Source: Tyzzerella sp. UBA1042 (GTDB lineage: Bacteria; Bacillota; Clostridia; Lachnospirales; Anaerotignaceae). Taken from it: a stretch of DNA of 39,348 bases. The position numbers were made by a program, and so were the translations under genes. The notes below the pieces were generated by a model. It was not told the DNA's origin and searched no databases. It was given only the letters and a program-made list of their open reading frames with translations. The stretch lies in assembly GCA_002316675.1 (NCBI GenBank), contig DCDZ01000017.1, positions 68,037-107,384 of the forward strand, read 5' to 3'. Positions 26,412-34,683 of this stretch are shown here, piece by piece (within the stretch, counting starts at the first letter, position 1; each line of letters starts with the position of its first letter).

Positions 26412-27308
26412 ATGGCTGCGAAAAAAATGGGATTGGGTTCAAAAGGAATGGGCTTAGAAGCCTTGATTAATAATAAATTGGAAGATTTTAAAGAAACCGG
26501 GAAAGAAATGGGAAAAGCAGGCGTTTGGGAATTGGATATCAATTTAATTGAGCCAAACCGGAAACAGCCTCGAAAATATTTTGATGAAACGGCATTGGAG
26601 GAGTTGGCGGTTTCTATCCAAAATTATGGGATGATTCAGCCGGTGGTTGTAAGAAAAAATGGAGAATATTATGAAATTGTTGCAGGAGAAAGACGTTGGA
26701 GGGCGGCAAAAATTGCCGGACTGAAAAAAATTCCTGCCGTGGAACGCAAATGGGAGGACGGACAGGCCTTTGAGGCGTCTTTGGTGGAAAACCTGCAGAG
26801 AGAAGACTTAAATCCCATTGAAGAGGCGGAAAGCTACCGTCGTTTGCAGGAGGATTTTGAGTTAAGCCAGGAGCAAATTTCGGAAAAGGTGGGAAAAAGC
26901 CGTTCTGCAATCACAAATTCCCTGCGTTTGCTCCAATTAGACCCCAGAGTATTGAATTTTGTTGTGGAAAATAAGCTGACAAGCGGTCACGCTAGAACCC
27001 TTCTTTCTATTACGGATCAGGAACGACAATTTGAATTGGCTGAACACGTGATTGAAGAAGGGCTGAGTGTACGGGGGACCGAGGCTTTGGTAAAGGCAGA
27101 ATTGTCACAAAAAGAGAAAGCTAAAAATACAAAATCCGAAAAAATGGAAAATGTAAATCAAAAAAATGTAGAGGAGGAGCTAAAATCTATTTTTTCAACC
27201 AATGTTCGTATTAACCAAATGAAGAATAAAGGAAAGATAGAAATTACGTATTATTCTCAAGAGGATTTGGATAGACTTTTAACCATGATGAAAAGAATGG
27301 AAGGATAA
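26412..27308 (+). CDS. spo0J: Chromosome-partition protein Spo0J (ParB)
   Basis: A 298-residue ParB CTPase clamp. The start MAAKKMGLGSKGMGLEALI is typical of Spo0J, with the basic Soj-activating tail. The CTP motif is GERRWRAAK, with ENLQRED following. The HTH is about LSQEQISEKVGKSRSAITN. The C-terminal dimerisation region ends IEITYYSQEDLDRLLTMM. The ATG at 26412 has GGAG about 6 bases upstream, overlapping the soj stop region. Two perfect parS sites 850 bases upstream are its likely loading sites. It is the paralogue of the Noc at 357-1196. Confidence 0.96.
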   Translation: MAAKKMGLGSKGMGLEALINNKLEDFKETGKEMGKAGVWELDINLIEPNRKQPRKYFDETALEELAVSIQNYGMIQPVVVRKNGEYYEIVAGERRWRAAKIAGLKKIPAVERKWEDGQAFEASLVENLQREDLNPIEEAESYRRLQEDFELSQEQISEKVGKSRSAITNSLRLLQLDPRVLNFVVENKLTSGHARTLLSITDQERQFELAEHVIEEGLSVRGTEALVKAELSQKEKAKNTKSEKMENVNQKNVEEELKSIFSTNVRINQMKNKGKIEITYYSQEDLDRLLTMMKRMEG

Positions 27309-27312
27309 AAAA

Positions 27313-28110
27313 ATGGATTTGATTCAAAATTACATCATTTATATTCTTTTTGGAATTGGGGCAGCGCTGCTGATACTTTTTGTTTTATGTATTGTATTAT
27401 TTGCAAAGTTAAATAAACAAAAGAAAAAATATGACTTTTTTATGGGCGCAAATCGCAGACCAAGCCATAATTTAGAAATGAAATTGGAAAAATATTATCG
27501 CATCTCAAAAGAGATTGAAGAAAAGTACGGCAAATTGTTGGATATGGTTACGGATATGGATAAAACCATGAAAAGCAATATTCAAAAGGTTGGCCTTGTT
27601 CGTTACAATCCCTTTGAGGAAATGGGCGGTAATCTTTGCTTTGCCTTGGCCCTGTTGGATGGGGAGGATAACGGTGTAGTTTTAAACGGCATTCATAGCC
27701 GCACAGGTTCTTTCACCTACGCAAAGCCCATACAAATGGGGGTTAGCATTTATATGCTTTCTGAGGAAGAAAAAAAGGCTGTAGCAATGGCAAAGGAGCA
27801 GGCCTATCATCCGGAGCATAAAAAGGTAGTGAAGATTAAATTTCGCCCAAGCTTCCGGAAAAAGGACAAAGAGCCGATTATGGAAGAACAAATTCCTCTG
27901 GATCTTGTACAGGAGGAACCTCCGAAAGACGAACAGCTGGGTGATGTAACACTGGCGGAGAAGGCCCAAATTTTAGAAGAGGAATTGAGAGCAAATCAGA
28001 TTGCTGCAGTGGATGTAGTGGAAGAAGAGGAAAACCTGCATGAGACGGAAGAGCCCACATTTTTAGAAAAAGAATTTGAAGCGGAAGAAATGAAAGATGA
28101 AAAGGAATAA
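27313..28110 (+). CDS. DUF4446 membrane-anchored protein
   Basis: A 265-residue protein with one N-terminal membrane helix (about residues 8-30) and then a DUF4446 domain, recognised from YDFFMGANRR, VRYNPFEEMGGNLCFALALLD and NGVVLNGIHSR. The remainder (about 175-265) is a long acidic tail rich in Glu (VVEEEENLHETEEPTFLEKE), which makes it longer than the family members I know of. The family is of unknown function and often follows soj-spo0J in Clostridia, so a link to segregation or the membrane is inferred from context only. The gene starts 4 bases after spo0J with a GAAGGAT site. Confidence 0.85.
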   Translation: MDLIQNYIIYILFGIGAALLILFVLCIVLFAKLNKQKKKYDFFMGANRRPSHNLEMKLEKYYRISKEIEEKYGKLLDMVTDMDKTMKSNIQKVGLVRYNPFEEMGGNLCFALALLDGEDNGVVLNGIHSRTGSFTYAKPIQMGVSIYMLSEEEKKAVAMAKEQAYHPEHKKVVKIKFRPSFRKKDKEPIMEEQIPLDLVQEEPPKDEQLGDVTLAEKAQILEEELRANQIAAVDVVEEEENLHETEEPTFLEKEFEAEEMKDEKE

Positions 28111-28112
28111 AG

Positions 28113-28155
28113 AAAAGGTGGATAGAAAATTATTTTCTAAAGACCACCTTTTTTT
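28113..28155 (+). terminator. Terminator of the soj-spo0J-DUF4446 operon
   Basis: AAAAGGTGG (28113-28121) pairs with CCACCTTTT (28144-28152), with an inner TAGAAAA/TTTTCTA stem, followed by more T. Confidence 0.82.
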
Positions 28156-28172
28156 ATAGAAGAATGTGCATA

Positions 28173-28263
28173 TGTGTATAAAAAATGTGGAAATTGTGGA
28201 TAAGTAAGCGGATAAAATTTATAGCTGCAGCATAGAACGAGAAAAAAACAAAAGTTATCCACA
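28173..28263. other. Isolated DnaA-box cluster before the HAD gene
   Basis: Perfect DnaA boxes TGTGGATAA at 28195-28203 and TTATCCACA at 28255-28263 face each other, with a one-mismatch TGTGTATAA at 28173-28181 and a weaker TGTGGAAAT at 28186-28194. The cluster is about 18 kb from oriC and has no trio run, so it is more likely a DnaA-titrating or gene-regulating site. Confidence 0.7.
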
Positions 28264-28294
28264 AAAGATCAACAAATTGTGGAAAGGAGAACCT

Positions 28295-29098
28295 ATGGGA
28301 TATGAAATGATATTTTCGGATATGGATGGGACATTGCTAAAAAATGGCTTGGAAGTGTCTCAAAAAAATAAATTGGCAATAAAAGAAGCAGTGAATCAAG
28401 GCGTGCAATTTGTTATTTGTACCGGCAGAGGCGTTTTTGGCGTGGAACGGTATTTGGAGCAATTAAATTTAATTGGGCGGGAAGGCTATGCTATATGCCA
28501 AAACGGCGGGGCAGTGTATGATCTTAGAGATATGTCTTTGGCCATACGGGAAGATTTTTCGCCCAAAATTTATGCCCCCATTGCGGAGTTTGCCCGGGAA
28601 ATAGGGCTGGAGCTGTATTATTATGATGACCGTACGTTTATTGCGGAGTCAGAGACAGAGCGGGTAAAGAAATACTGCAAAGTTATGGGGAATGACGTGC
28701 GGATTATGCATAATCCCTTGGAGTATTCGGGAGAATTTACAAAATCTTTGATCACAGGAGATAGAGAGAAGCTGCTTTTGGTACAAAAGATGGTTAAGGA
28801 AACAGACCAGTTAGACTGCTTTTTTTCCAGCCCAATTTTTATGGAGGTTGTGAAAAAAGGTGTAAGCAAGGGCAATATTATGGAAGAAACGGCAAAAAAA
28901 GCCGGTGTTTCTTTAAAAGAAGTCATCGCTGTGGGGGATAGCCATAATGATATTTCTATGATAAAAAAAGCGGGCCTTGGCATTGCCGTGGCCAATGCCG
29001 AACCGGAGGTAAAGGAAGCAGCCGATTTTATTACCAAAAATAGCTGTGAAAAGGATGCAGTGGCAGAGCTGATAGAAGAATTTGTGCTAAAAGGTTAA
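28295..29098 (+). CDS. Cof-type HAD-IIB hydrolase
   Basis: A 267-residue haloacid-dehalogenase phosphatase. The nucleophile motif is FSDMDGT (Asp9 and Asp11); motif II is the Thr in ICTGRG; motif III is the Lys in KKGVSKGNIM; motif IV is AVGDSHNDISMI. The large type II cap domain lies in the middle. These enzymes dephosphorylate sugar phosphates, nucleotides or flavin precursors with broad specificity, so the substrate cannot be named. The ATG at 28295 has AAAGGAG 5 bases upstream. It sits alone, after a DnaA-box cluster and before the serS T-box. Confidence 0.9.
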   Translation: MGYEMIFSDMDGTLLKNGLEVSQKNKLAIKEAVNQGVQFVICTGRGVFGVERYLEQLNLIGREGYAICQNGGAVYDLRDMSLAIREDFSPKIYAPIAEFAREIGLELYYYDDRTFIAESETERVKKYCKVMGNDVRIMHNPLEYSGEFTKSLITGDREKLLLVQKMVKETDQLDCFFSSPIFMEVVKKGVSKGNIMEETAKKAGVSLKEVIAVGDSHNDISMIKKAGLGIAVANAEPEVKEAADFITKNSCEKDAVAELIEEFVLKG

Positions 29099-29142
29099 CA
29101 TAAACCATATTTTTCCTTAAAAAAGAAAAGCTGAGAAAGGCC

Positions 29143-29172
29143 TTGCTTTTTATTTACAATATGGTATATAAT
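29143..29172 (+). promoter_or_regulatory. serS promoter
   Basis: TTGCTT (29143-29148), an 18-base spacer and a perfect TATAAT (29167-29172), about 10 bases before the first T-box stem. Confidence 0.7.
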
Positions 29173-29182
29173 AGTACACAAA

Positions 29183-29421
29183 ACAGCGTGCGGCGTGATT
29201 TCGCCCATAGGAAAGCTAAATTTTCTGCATTTCTCCAGAGAGTCGGCGGTTGGTGTAAGCTGATGAAAGATGAAAATGTTCCACTTTCCCAGCTGCCGAT
29301 GAAAGTCGGAAGGGTAAGCCCTTTATCGCTGTATAAAGAGGCTCGGAATTTTTTCGGGCAATCTGGGTGGCAACGCGGGAAAAACTCTCGTCCCTGAATA
29401 TTATGGGAACGAGAGTTTTTT
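29183..29421 (+). promoter_or_regulatory. T-box riboswitch of serS (specifier UCC)
   Basis: The gap before serS holds a full T-box leader. ACAGCG (29183-29188) can pair with CGCTGT (29327-29332). The distal stem I motif AGAGAG...GGCGGTTGGTG is at about 29238-29254. The likely specifier is TCC (29280-29282), followed by A, a serine codon that fits the downstream gene. The T-box core TGGGTGGCAACGCGGG lies at 29364-29379. The terminator stem AAAACTCTCGT / ACGAGAGTTTT runs from 29380 to 29421. Uncharged tRNA-Ser should bind the specifier and T-box and permit read-through; charged tRNA lets the terminator form. Confidence 0.93.
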
Positions 29422-29476
29422 AATGCTCCTATTTCCCAAATTCGTATAAATCAAAGCTCAAAGGAGGAAAATAAAA

Positions 29477-30766
29477 ATGCTGGATATTAAATTTGTAAGA
29501 GAAAACCCTGATGCAGTAAAGGAAAATATCAAAAAGAAATTTCAAGAAAATAAGCTTCTCCTTGTGGATGAAGTAATCGAGCTAGACCTTGAAAACAGGG
29601 CAATTAAACAGGAGGTAGAGGCCCTTCGTGCCCAAAGAAATAAGCTTTCCAAGGAAATCGGCGGCTTTATGGCAAAGGGCCAAAAGGAAGAAGCAGAGCA
29701 GATTAAGGCGAAAATTGCGGCGGATGCAACAAGAGTGGATGAACTGACGGAAAAGGAAAAGGAAATTGAGGAAAAAATCAAGAAAATTATGATGACAATT
29801 CCGAATATGATCGATCCCTCTGTGCCCATTGGCAAGGACGACAGCGAAAATGTGGAGGTTCAAAAATACGGCGAGCCCGTTGTGCCTGATTTTGAAATTC
29901 CCTATCATACGGAAATTATGGAAAGCTTTGATGGCATTGATTTGGAAGGAGCCAGAAGAGTTGCGGGGAACGGTTTCTACTATTTAATGGGAGACATTGC
30001 CCGTTTGCACTCCGCTGTTTTATCCTACGCAAGGGATTTTATGATTAACCGAGGCTTTACCTACTGCATTCCGCCCTTTATGATCCGCAGCAATGTGGTT
30101 ACAGGGGTGATGAGCTTTGCGGAAATGGATGCCATGATGTATAAAATAGAAGGGGAAGACCTTTATTTGATTGGTACCAGCGAGCACTCCATGATCGGTA
30201 AATTCATTGATACCATGAATAAAGAAGAGGATTTGCCTTATACATTAACCAGCTATTCTCCTTGCTTCCGGAAGGAAAAAGGCGCCCATGGCATTGAGGA
30301 ACGTGGTGTATACCGCATTCATCAGTTTGAAAAGCAGGAAATGATCGTTGTATGCAAGCCTGAGGAAAGCCCTATGTGGTATGATAAGCTTTGGCAGAAT
30401 ACTGTGGATTTGTTCCGCACAATGGATATTCCCGTGCGTACTTTGGAGTGCTGCTCCGGCGATTTGGCGGATTTGAAGGTAAAATCTGTGGATGTTGAGG
30501 CGTGGTCTCCCAGACAGAAAAAATATTTTGAAATCGGCAGCTGCTCTAATTTAGGCGACGCTCAGGCAAGAAGATTGGGCATCCGGGTTACAGGGGCGGA
30601 GGGGAAGAAATATTTCGCTCATACCTTAAATAATACTGTTGCCGCACCACCCAGAATGCTCATTGCATTCCTTGAGAATAATTTACAGGCCGATGGCACT
30701 GTGCGTATTCCCCAAGTGTTACGTCCTTATATGGGCGGCTTGGAAAAATTGGAGAAAAAGAAATAA
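29477..30766 (+). CDS. serS: Seryl-tRNA synthetase
   Basis: A 429-residue class II synthetase. The N-terminal coiled-coil arm (residues about 30-105), which grips the long variable arm of tRNA-Ser, is clearly visible as a heptad-rich, Lys/Glu-rich stretch. Class II motif 2 is CFRKEKGAHGIEERGVYR, and motif 3 lies in the C-terminal NTVAAPPRMLIAFLE. AAGGAGG precedes the ATG. It is controlled by the UCC T-box in front and closed by a terminator, and is followed by a tRNA-Ser gene with its own promoter. Confidence 0.97.
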   Translation: MLDIKFVRENPDAVKENIKKKFQENKLLLVDEVIELDLENRAIKQEVEALRAQRNKLSKEIGGFMAKGQKEEAEQIKAKIAADATRVDELTEKEKEIEEKIKKIMMTIPNMIDPSVPIGKDDSENVEVQKYGEPVVPDFEIPYHTEIMESFDGIDLEGARRVAGNGFYYLMGDIARLHSAVLSYARDFMINRGFTYCIPPFMIRSNVVTGVMSFAEMDAMMYKIEGEDLYLIGTSEHSMIGKFIDTMNKEEDLPYTLTSYSPCFRKEKGAHGIEERGVYRIHQFEKQEMIVVCKPEESPMWYDKLWQNTVDLFRTMDIPVRTLECCSGDLADLKVKSVDVEAWSPRQKKYFEIGSCSNLGDAQARRLGIRVTGAEGKKYFAHTLNNTVAAPPRMLIAFLENNLQADGTVRIPQVLRPYMGGLEKLEKKK

Positions 30767-30774
30767 AAAGAACC

Positions 30775-30800
30775 AAACAGGGGCTATGTGCCCCTGTTTT
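30775..30800 (+). terminator. Terminator of serS
   Basis: AAACAGGGGC (30775-30784) pairs with GCCCCTGTTT (30790-30799) around a 5-base loop, 9 bases past the stop. Confidence 0.88.
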
Positions 30801-30872
30801 ACCTAGGCGCCAGAAAAGCCATGAGCATTGCCTTACCTTGAGAAAAACAGAACAAATTGAGTATAGTTTTTG

Positions 30873-30901
30873 TTGACAAAGCTTGTAAAAAATGATATGA
30901 T
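30873..30901 (+). promoter_or_regulatory. tRNA-Ser promoter
   Basis: Consensus TTGACA (30873-30878), 17 bases and TATGAT (30896-30901), 20 bases before the tRNA. Confidence 0.9.
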
Positions 30902-30921
30902 ATTTTGGCAGTAGACTTTTT

Positions 30922-31009
30922 GGAGAAGTACTCAAGAGGCTGAAGAGGTGCCCCTGCTAAGGGTATAGGTCGTTAACGCGGCGCGAGGGTTCAAATCCCT
31001 CCTTCTCCG
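30922..31009 (+). tRNA. tRNA-Ser (anticodon GCU)
   Basis: An 88-base class II tRNA. The acceptor stem is GGAGAAG (30922-30928) / CTTCTCC (31002-31008) with discriminator G at 31009. The anticodon loop CTGCTAA gives GCU at 30956-30958, reading AGC and AGU. The long variable arm (GGTCGTTAACGCGGC region) and T-arm GAGGGTTCAAATCCCTC are present. CCA is not encoded. Confidence 0.96.
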
Positions 31010-31060
31010 TCAATGCTACCGACCAGTTGGCCTGCAAAGTGTTTTGGTCGTTGGGAAGAT

Positions 31061-31106
31061 GAGATGTGATTTAAGATATTTTCTTAGGTCACATCTTCTT
31101 TTTTTG
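31061..31106 (+). terminator. Terminator downstream of tRNA-Ser
   Basis: GAGATGTGA (31061-31069) pairs with TCACATCTTC (31089-31098), with an inner TTAAGA/TCTTAG stem and a long T run after it. Confidence 0.75.
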
Positions 31107-31322
31107 TCCAAGCGCTATCCGGAAAATAGTGGCATCTAAAGAAAGCATTACAGAATATTTTATTGGAGGAAGCCGATTCCAAAAGGGATTGACTTTTTTT
31201 AGTATAAGATAGAATTGAAAAAGGCTTTTGGATTCTTTACAGGCTGATTAGAATAAGAAAAAAGGGGAGCATGATAGAGCCAACAATATTACGACTGACT
31301 ATAAATATGAAATTTGGAGATT

Positions 31323-31520
31323 ATGAAAGAAAACAATATCAATGAAGGAATGGTGCATTTGCTGTTTGTGAAGGATAAAAACGTAGTCGCCAGTGTACTT
31401 GGATACAGCACAAGCTTGGGATATAGCTTGAATTTTTCCTCAAAAATAGAATTTACTGATGACGCCGTTTTCAAGGTGTCTCCTTCAGAGGGGATTGTAA
31501 ACCTTATCCATGCAAAATGA
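31323..31520 (+). CDS. Possible small protein of unknown function
   Basis: A 65-residue frame from ATG 31323. It has protein-like composition (LFVKDKNVVASVLGYST, EFTDDAVFKVSPSEGIVNL) but matches nothing I know. A GGAG lies only 3 bases before the ATG, which is too close, and an in-frame stop lies just upstream. It could be a real small gene or a remnant. The rest of the 31110-31718 gap holds only other short frames, including one at about 31526-31640. Confidence 0.3.
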   Translation: MKENNINEGMVHLLFVKDKNVVASVLGYSTSLGYSLNFSSKIEFTDDAVFKVSPSEGIVNLIHAK

Positions 31521-31628
31521 GCTTATGGGAAGGGCCTTGGGTGGAGCTTTTTATGGCAGCACTGGGTACCAAACAGGTCATTTTCTTGCTTTCAGAAATC
31601 ACAAAAGCATCGTTTACAAAAAAGTACA

Positions 31629-31656
31629 TTATCAAAAATAGAAATTATGGTATATT
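31629..31656 (+). promoter_or_regulatory. Weak candidate promoter of the SDR gene
   Basis: TTATCA (31629-31634), 16 bases and TATATT (31651-31656) with TG before the -10. The -35 is weak. Confidence 0.3.
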
Positions 31657-31718
31657 ATTGAATAAAGAGTATTGAATGAGCATTCCAGTATAAATTCAGA
31701 TGATATGGAGATGAGAGC

Positions 31719-32477
31719 ATGAGACTAAAAAACAAAGTATCCATTATTACCGGGGCCAGTTCTGGGATTGGCTATTCCACAGCCAAGCTATTTGCCAAAG
31801 AAGGTGCGAAGGTTGTTCTTGCTGCCAGAAGGAAAAACCGATTGGAAGCCCTTGCGAAAGAAATACGGGGGGATGGCGGTGAAGTACTGATTGTTGCCGC
31901 AGATGTGACAAAAAAAGAGGACTGTGAAAGAGTGGTTGCAGAAGCCGTGGCTGCCTTTGGTACAATTGACATTTTGGTGAATAATGCGGGAATGGCCGAT
32001 AAGCATATCCCGATCACCCGTTGCTCCGATGACTGGTGGGACACCATTATACTGACCGATCAATCTTCTGTTTTTTATATTACCAAGGCCGCATTGAAGC
32101 ATATGGAGGAACGAAAACAAGGCTCCATAGTGAATATATCCTCTGTGGGGGGTGTTTTTGGTTCCGCCGGCATAGCGTATTCCGCCGCCAAAAGCGCAGT
32201 TCTTGGTTTGACGAAGAATATTGCCATTCAGTTTGCCGGTACCGGCATTCGCTGCAATGCCGTATGCCCGGGCTGGACAACAACAGAGTTAACCTCTCCG
32301 GAAAACATGATGTCTTTTGACAAAGAATTTGCGGATATATGTGCCAAGCATATGAATTCATCCCTGCCCCCAACATCCCCTGAAGATCAGGCAAATGCCA
32401 TCCTGTTTTTGGCCTCGGAGGAAGCGAAGGCAATCACAGGGCAGGTGCTTTTGGTGGATAACGGCGCAACCCTGTAA
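31719..32477 (+). CDS. SDR-family oxidoreductase
   Basis: A 252-residue classical short-chain dehydrogenase. The cofactor motif TGASSGIG (residues 11-18), the NNAG motif (88-91) and the catalytic Ser141, Tyr154 and Lys158 (YSAAK) are all present. Arg residues after strand 2 (AARRKN) suggest NADP(H). The structural Asn of the classical tetrad appears to be Asp114 (LTDQSSVF). It resembles FabG-type or gut-bacterial sugar/steroid dehydrogenases; the substrate cannot be named. GGAG precedes the ATG. It stands alone, closed by a two-way terminator. Confidence 0.88.
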   Translation: MRLKNKVSIITGASSGIGYSTAKLFAKEGAKVVLAARRKNRLEALAKEIRGDGGEVLIVAADVTKKEDCERVVAEAVAAFGTIDILVNNAGMADKHIPITRCSDDWWDTIILTDQSSVFYITKAALKHMEERKQGSIVNISSVGGVFGSAGIAYSAAKSAVLGLTKNIAIQFAGTGIRCNAVCPGWTTTELTSPENMMSFDKEFADICAKHMNSSLPPTSPEDQANAILFLASEEAKAITGQVLLVDNGATL

Positions 32478-32526
32478 CCATAGCTTGTTCCTGCAAGCCT
32501 ATAATCCATGAATAACCTAGAAATGA

Positions 32527-32556
32527 AAAAAGTGAATGCTACAGCATTCGCTTTTT
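32527..32556. terminator. Two-way terminator between the SDR and CPBP genes
   Basis: AAAAAGTGAATGC (27-39 of this line of sequence, 32527-32539) pairs with GCATTCGCTTTTT (32544-32556), with one G-T pair and a 4-base loop. A and T runs on both sides fit two converging genes. Confidence 0.85.
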
Positions 32557-32572
32557 GATTGTGTCATTTTGG

Positions 32573-33427
32573 CTATGGACGAAAGGTTTTCTTTTGATGG
32601 GCGCCCCTTTTTCGGTAGAGAAAAAGGACAATGAGGAAGGATACTGTTTGTGCAACGGTAATGCGCAGTACCTGCAATTCATCTGCCCCGGAGGCTGTTG
32701 CCATATGCAAAATATTGATCACGGTGTTATTGAAAAAATGATCTCCCATGGCCATCCAAAGGGAGCCGGTGAGCTTTGTCAGCAAGCAGAATTTTGCGCC
32801 GGTGATTCCTGTGGTTACAATCAGCATCAGTGCATACATCACAGCCCCTGCTTTGCTCATTTCCCCGTCTAACAGGCTGCGCACAGGCGCCGCAATATGC
32901 CAGAGGCCAAAGAGCAGGGAGGAGAAAACCATTGCTTTTAGAAAGGAATACCTAGCCTCTCCTAGCTTGAGGAGCAGGCCGCGGAAGATTCCCTCTTCCA
33001 TCATCACATTGATGAGATTGCCCAGGATGCAAAAAGCAAAGAACGGTAAGGCCGTTTGTCTGCCTTGATTGCCGTTAATGCCATAGCTGGTTACATAAAT
33101 CTCCAAAGAAGGAGGGTTTCCTTGGGACAGCAGCAGAAAAAATTCGGCACCATAGGCAATGATAAACACAGCCGCCCCCAAAAGCAGGCCATAAAGCACA
33201 TTTTTTACCGCCCCCTTGCCAATGAACCCTATTTCTGCGCCCTTCAGTGAAAAATACCTCAGCGCCAATACAAGCACCAAAATCCCTGCCAATTTATGCA
33301 GAAATGCCTCGCCAAATACGCTTTGGTCCGTGCGCAGCACCATGTATTCCACTGCTCTGAAGGCAAAGCAGAGCAAGTAAATAAAGATACTGTATTTTAT
33401 CGGATTCAGTCGTCTATTTTTTTCCAT
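32573..33427 (-). CDS. CPBP-family intramembrane metalloprotease
   Basis: A 284-residue, very hydrophobic protein with about seven to eight membrane helices. The Abi/CPBP motifs are present in order: EEGIFRG (the EExxxR motif), FGLWH (FxxxH) and GDHFFNN (the last His motif). These are glutamate-type intramembrane proteases related to CAAX proteases; in Gram-positive bacteria some give bacteriocin self-immunity, others process surface proteins. The start [13 protein letters not shown] is set by AAGGAGCG about 9 bases upstream; 13 residues of an earlier in-frame start are not favoured. It faces the origin, unlike nearly all genes to its left. Confidence 0.88.
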   Translation of the reverse strand: MEKNRRLNPIKYSIFIYLLCFAFRAVEYMVLRTDQSVFGEAFLHKLAGILVLVLALRYFSLKGAEIGFIGKGAVKNVLYGLLLGAAVFIIAYGAEFFLLLSQGNPPSLEIYVTSYGINGNQGRQTALPFFAFCILGNLINVMMEEGIFRGLLLKLGEARYSFLKAMVFSSLLFGLWHIAAPVRSLLDGEMSKAGAVMYALMLIVTTGITGAKFCLLTKLTGSLWMAMGDHFFNNTVINILHMATASGADELQVLRITVAQTVSFLIVLFLYRKRGAHQKKTFRP

Positions 33428-33512
33428 ATTGAGCCGCTCCTTATAAATTGCCCTCCTATCCATCACAAGAGACTGTAATGCTCCGGATTTTTCAGAAGGT
33501 TTTTTTGGACAG

Positions 33513-33688
33513 TTATTTTTTGAAGGCCTTGATAAAAAAGAGAATTGCTACAGCAATATAAGCAATATAAATCCCATACGTTATGAAATTATTCCGCGGG
33601 AAGCTTCCTTGGGGATTGCCAGGGCATAGAGCACAAAACAAATGGCCCCCAGTATCATAACAATATCAAGATATAGTTTGTGCGTCAT
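33513..33688 (-). pseudogene. Frameshifted two-helix small membrane protein
   Basis: From ATG 33688, with AGGAG about 9 bases upstream, the frame reads MTHKLYLDIVMILGAICFV and then stops at about residue 35 after EASRGIIS. If two bases (CG at about 33597) are removed, it continues [20 protein letters not shown] and ends IKAFKK with a stop at 33513-33515. That is a 57-residue protein with two membrane helices. The fit suggests a recent frameshift or a sequencing error. A 36-residue single-helix peptide may also be the real product. No family was recognised. Confidence 0.55.
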
Positions 33689-33793
33689 GTTATCCACTCC
33701 TATTGTACGTTTCGGTAGCTGTAATCCTACCTCCGGGGCATTGCATTCCACGCAAAAATTCTATGCTGTACAAAGAATATTTTTGATACTCAA

Positions 33794-33822
33794 AGTATAT
33801 CACCCATGGCGGTGGATTGCCA
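33794..33822 (-). promoter_or_regulatory. Weak candidate promoter for the small membrane ORF
   Basis: On the minus strand, an extended -10 TGATATACT (TATACT at 33794-33799) with a poor -35 TGGCAA (33817-33822), 17 bases apart. Confidence 0.3.
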
Positions 33823-33844
33823 TACTATTTGATGGCAGGCATTA

Positions 33845-33890
33845 AAAAAAGCCGATTCCACCCCTTTTTGAGTGGATAGAACCGGCTTTT
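33845..33890. terminator. Terminator downstream of the sortase gene
   Basis: AAAAAAGCCG (33845-33854) pairs with CGGCTTTT (33883-33890), with an inner TCCAC/GTGGA stem. T runs on both sides would let it act on the leftward sortase transcript. Confidence 0.7.
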
Positions 33891-33915
33891 ATACTTAATG
33901 TCAGCCTAGAACCAA

Positions 33916-34662
33916 CTAGGGATCTAGGGGTGTTAATTTGCCGAATAAGGCATATCTGGCATTATTGAACTCATAGGAGCAGGTGCAAAGAGTGACAATG
34001 CGGTCCTCCGTTCCTACGGTGGTGGTGGATTGAAAGGTGGATTTTTTTTTCAGAGCATCAATATAGCCCTGGAAGGCTTGGGCATCGGCAAACTCCAGCG
34101 GGACAGAGCCATTCCCATCGATCACAAGCCCTGCAAAAAACGCAAGCTGATAGGTATTGTCGGGCATATAGAGCATCATGGTGGGGTTACTGTCATAATA
34201 GTCTTGGGCCTTGTACGCCGTTAAAGAGGAAAACATGGAGCCGTTTTTCATGTTGTGGCCATAGATTACTGTATTTTTGTCTGAAAAATCCCCCTGATTA
34301 CGGTAATCCATAAATATGGCCCCCAGCTGATTGGCTTCACCGCTGAACAAATGCCCAAGATAGTAGGCATTATCTTTCCCCTGCACAATGGGATAGTCGA
34401 TTTCGGCTCCTGCCACCCATGCCACCACCTCCGGGTTTATTTCCTCCAGAGAAGCAAAGTCAATATGGGCAGCCTCCTGCTTTTCCGCTGTTTTTTCATC
34501 CAAAGGGGGTGCTTCCCGAAGCTGACGCACCGCCTCATACGCCGTATCGGCAGCGGCATATTCCCGGGTTTGGGAAAGCAGGAAAAAAGCAGAATATAAA
34601 ATTCCTATGGCACACACCACCAACAGAATATGCACTATGCGGCGGGGATTGTATTTTTTCAT
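33916..34662 (-). CDS. Class B sortase
   Basis: A 248-residue transpeptidase that cuts a sorting signal and joins surface proteins to the cell wall or to pilin-like partners. It has one N-terminal membrane helix (about residues 8-29). The catalytic His lies in YGHNM, the Cys in TLCTCSYEF and the Arg in NARYALFG; this TLxTC...AR pattern is that of class B. The start at 34662 (MKKYNPRR) has AAGGAG 9 bases upstream, whereas an ATG three codons earlier overlaps that site. It lies directly downstream of, and on the same strand as, a giant protein with an MPKTG sorting signal, its probable substrate. Confidence 0.92.
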   Translation of the reverse strand: MKKYNPRRIVHILLVVCAIGILYSAFFLLSQTREYAAADTAYEAVRQLREAPPLDEKTAEKQEAAHIDFASLEEINPEVVAWVAGAEIDYPIVQGKDNAYYLGHLFSGEANQLGAIFMDYRNQGDFSDKNTVIYGHNMKNGSMFSSLTAYKAQDYYDSNPTMMLYMPDNTYQLAFFAGLVIDGNGSVPLEFADAQAFQGYIDALKKKSTFQSTTTVGTEDRIVTLCTCSYEFNNARYALFGKLTPLDP

Positions 34663-34683
34663 GGGCCCCATCTCCTTTGATTG

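Noticed and set aside
29143..29397. An 84-codon frame upstream of serS
   Set aside because: It covers the promoter and the T-box leader and has no ribosome binding site; the RNA structure explains the conservation.
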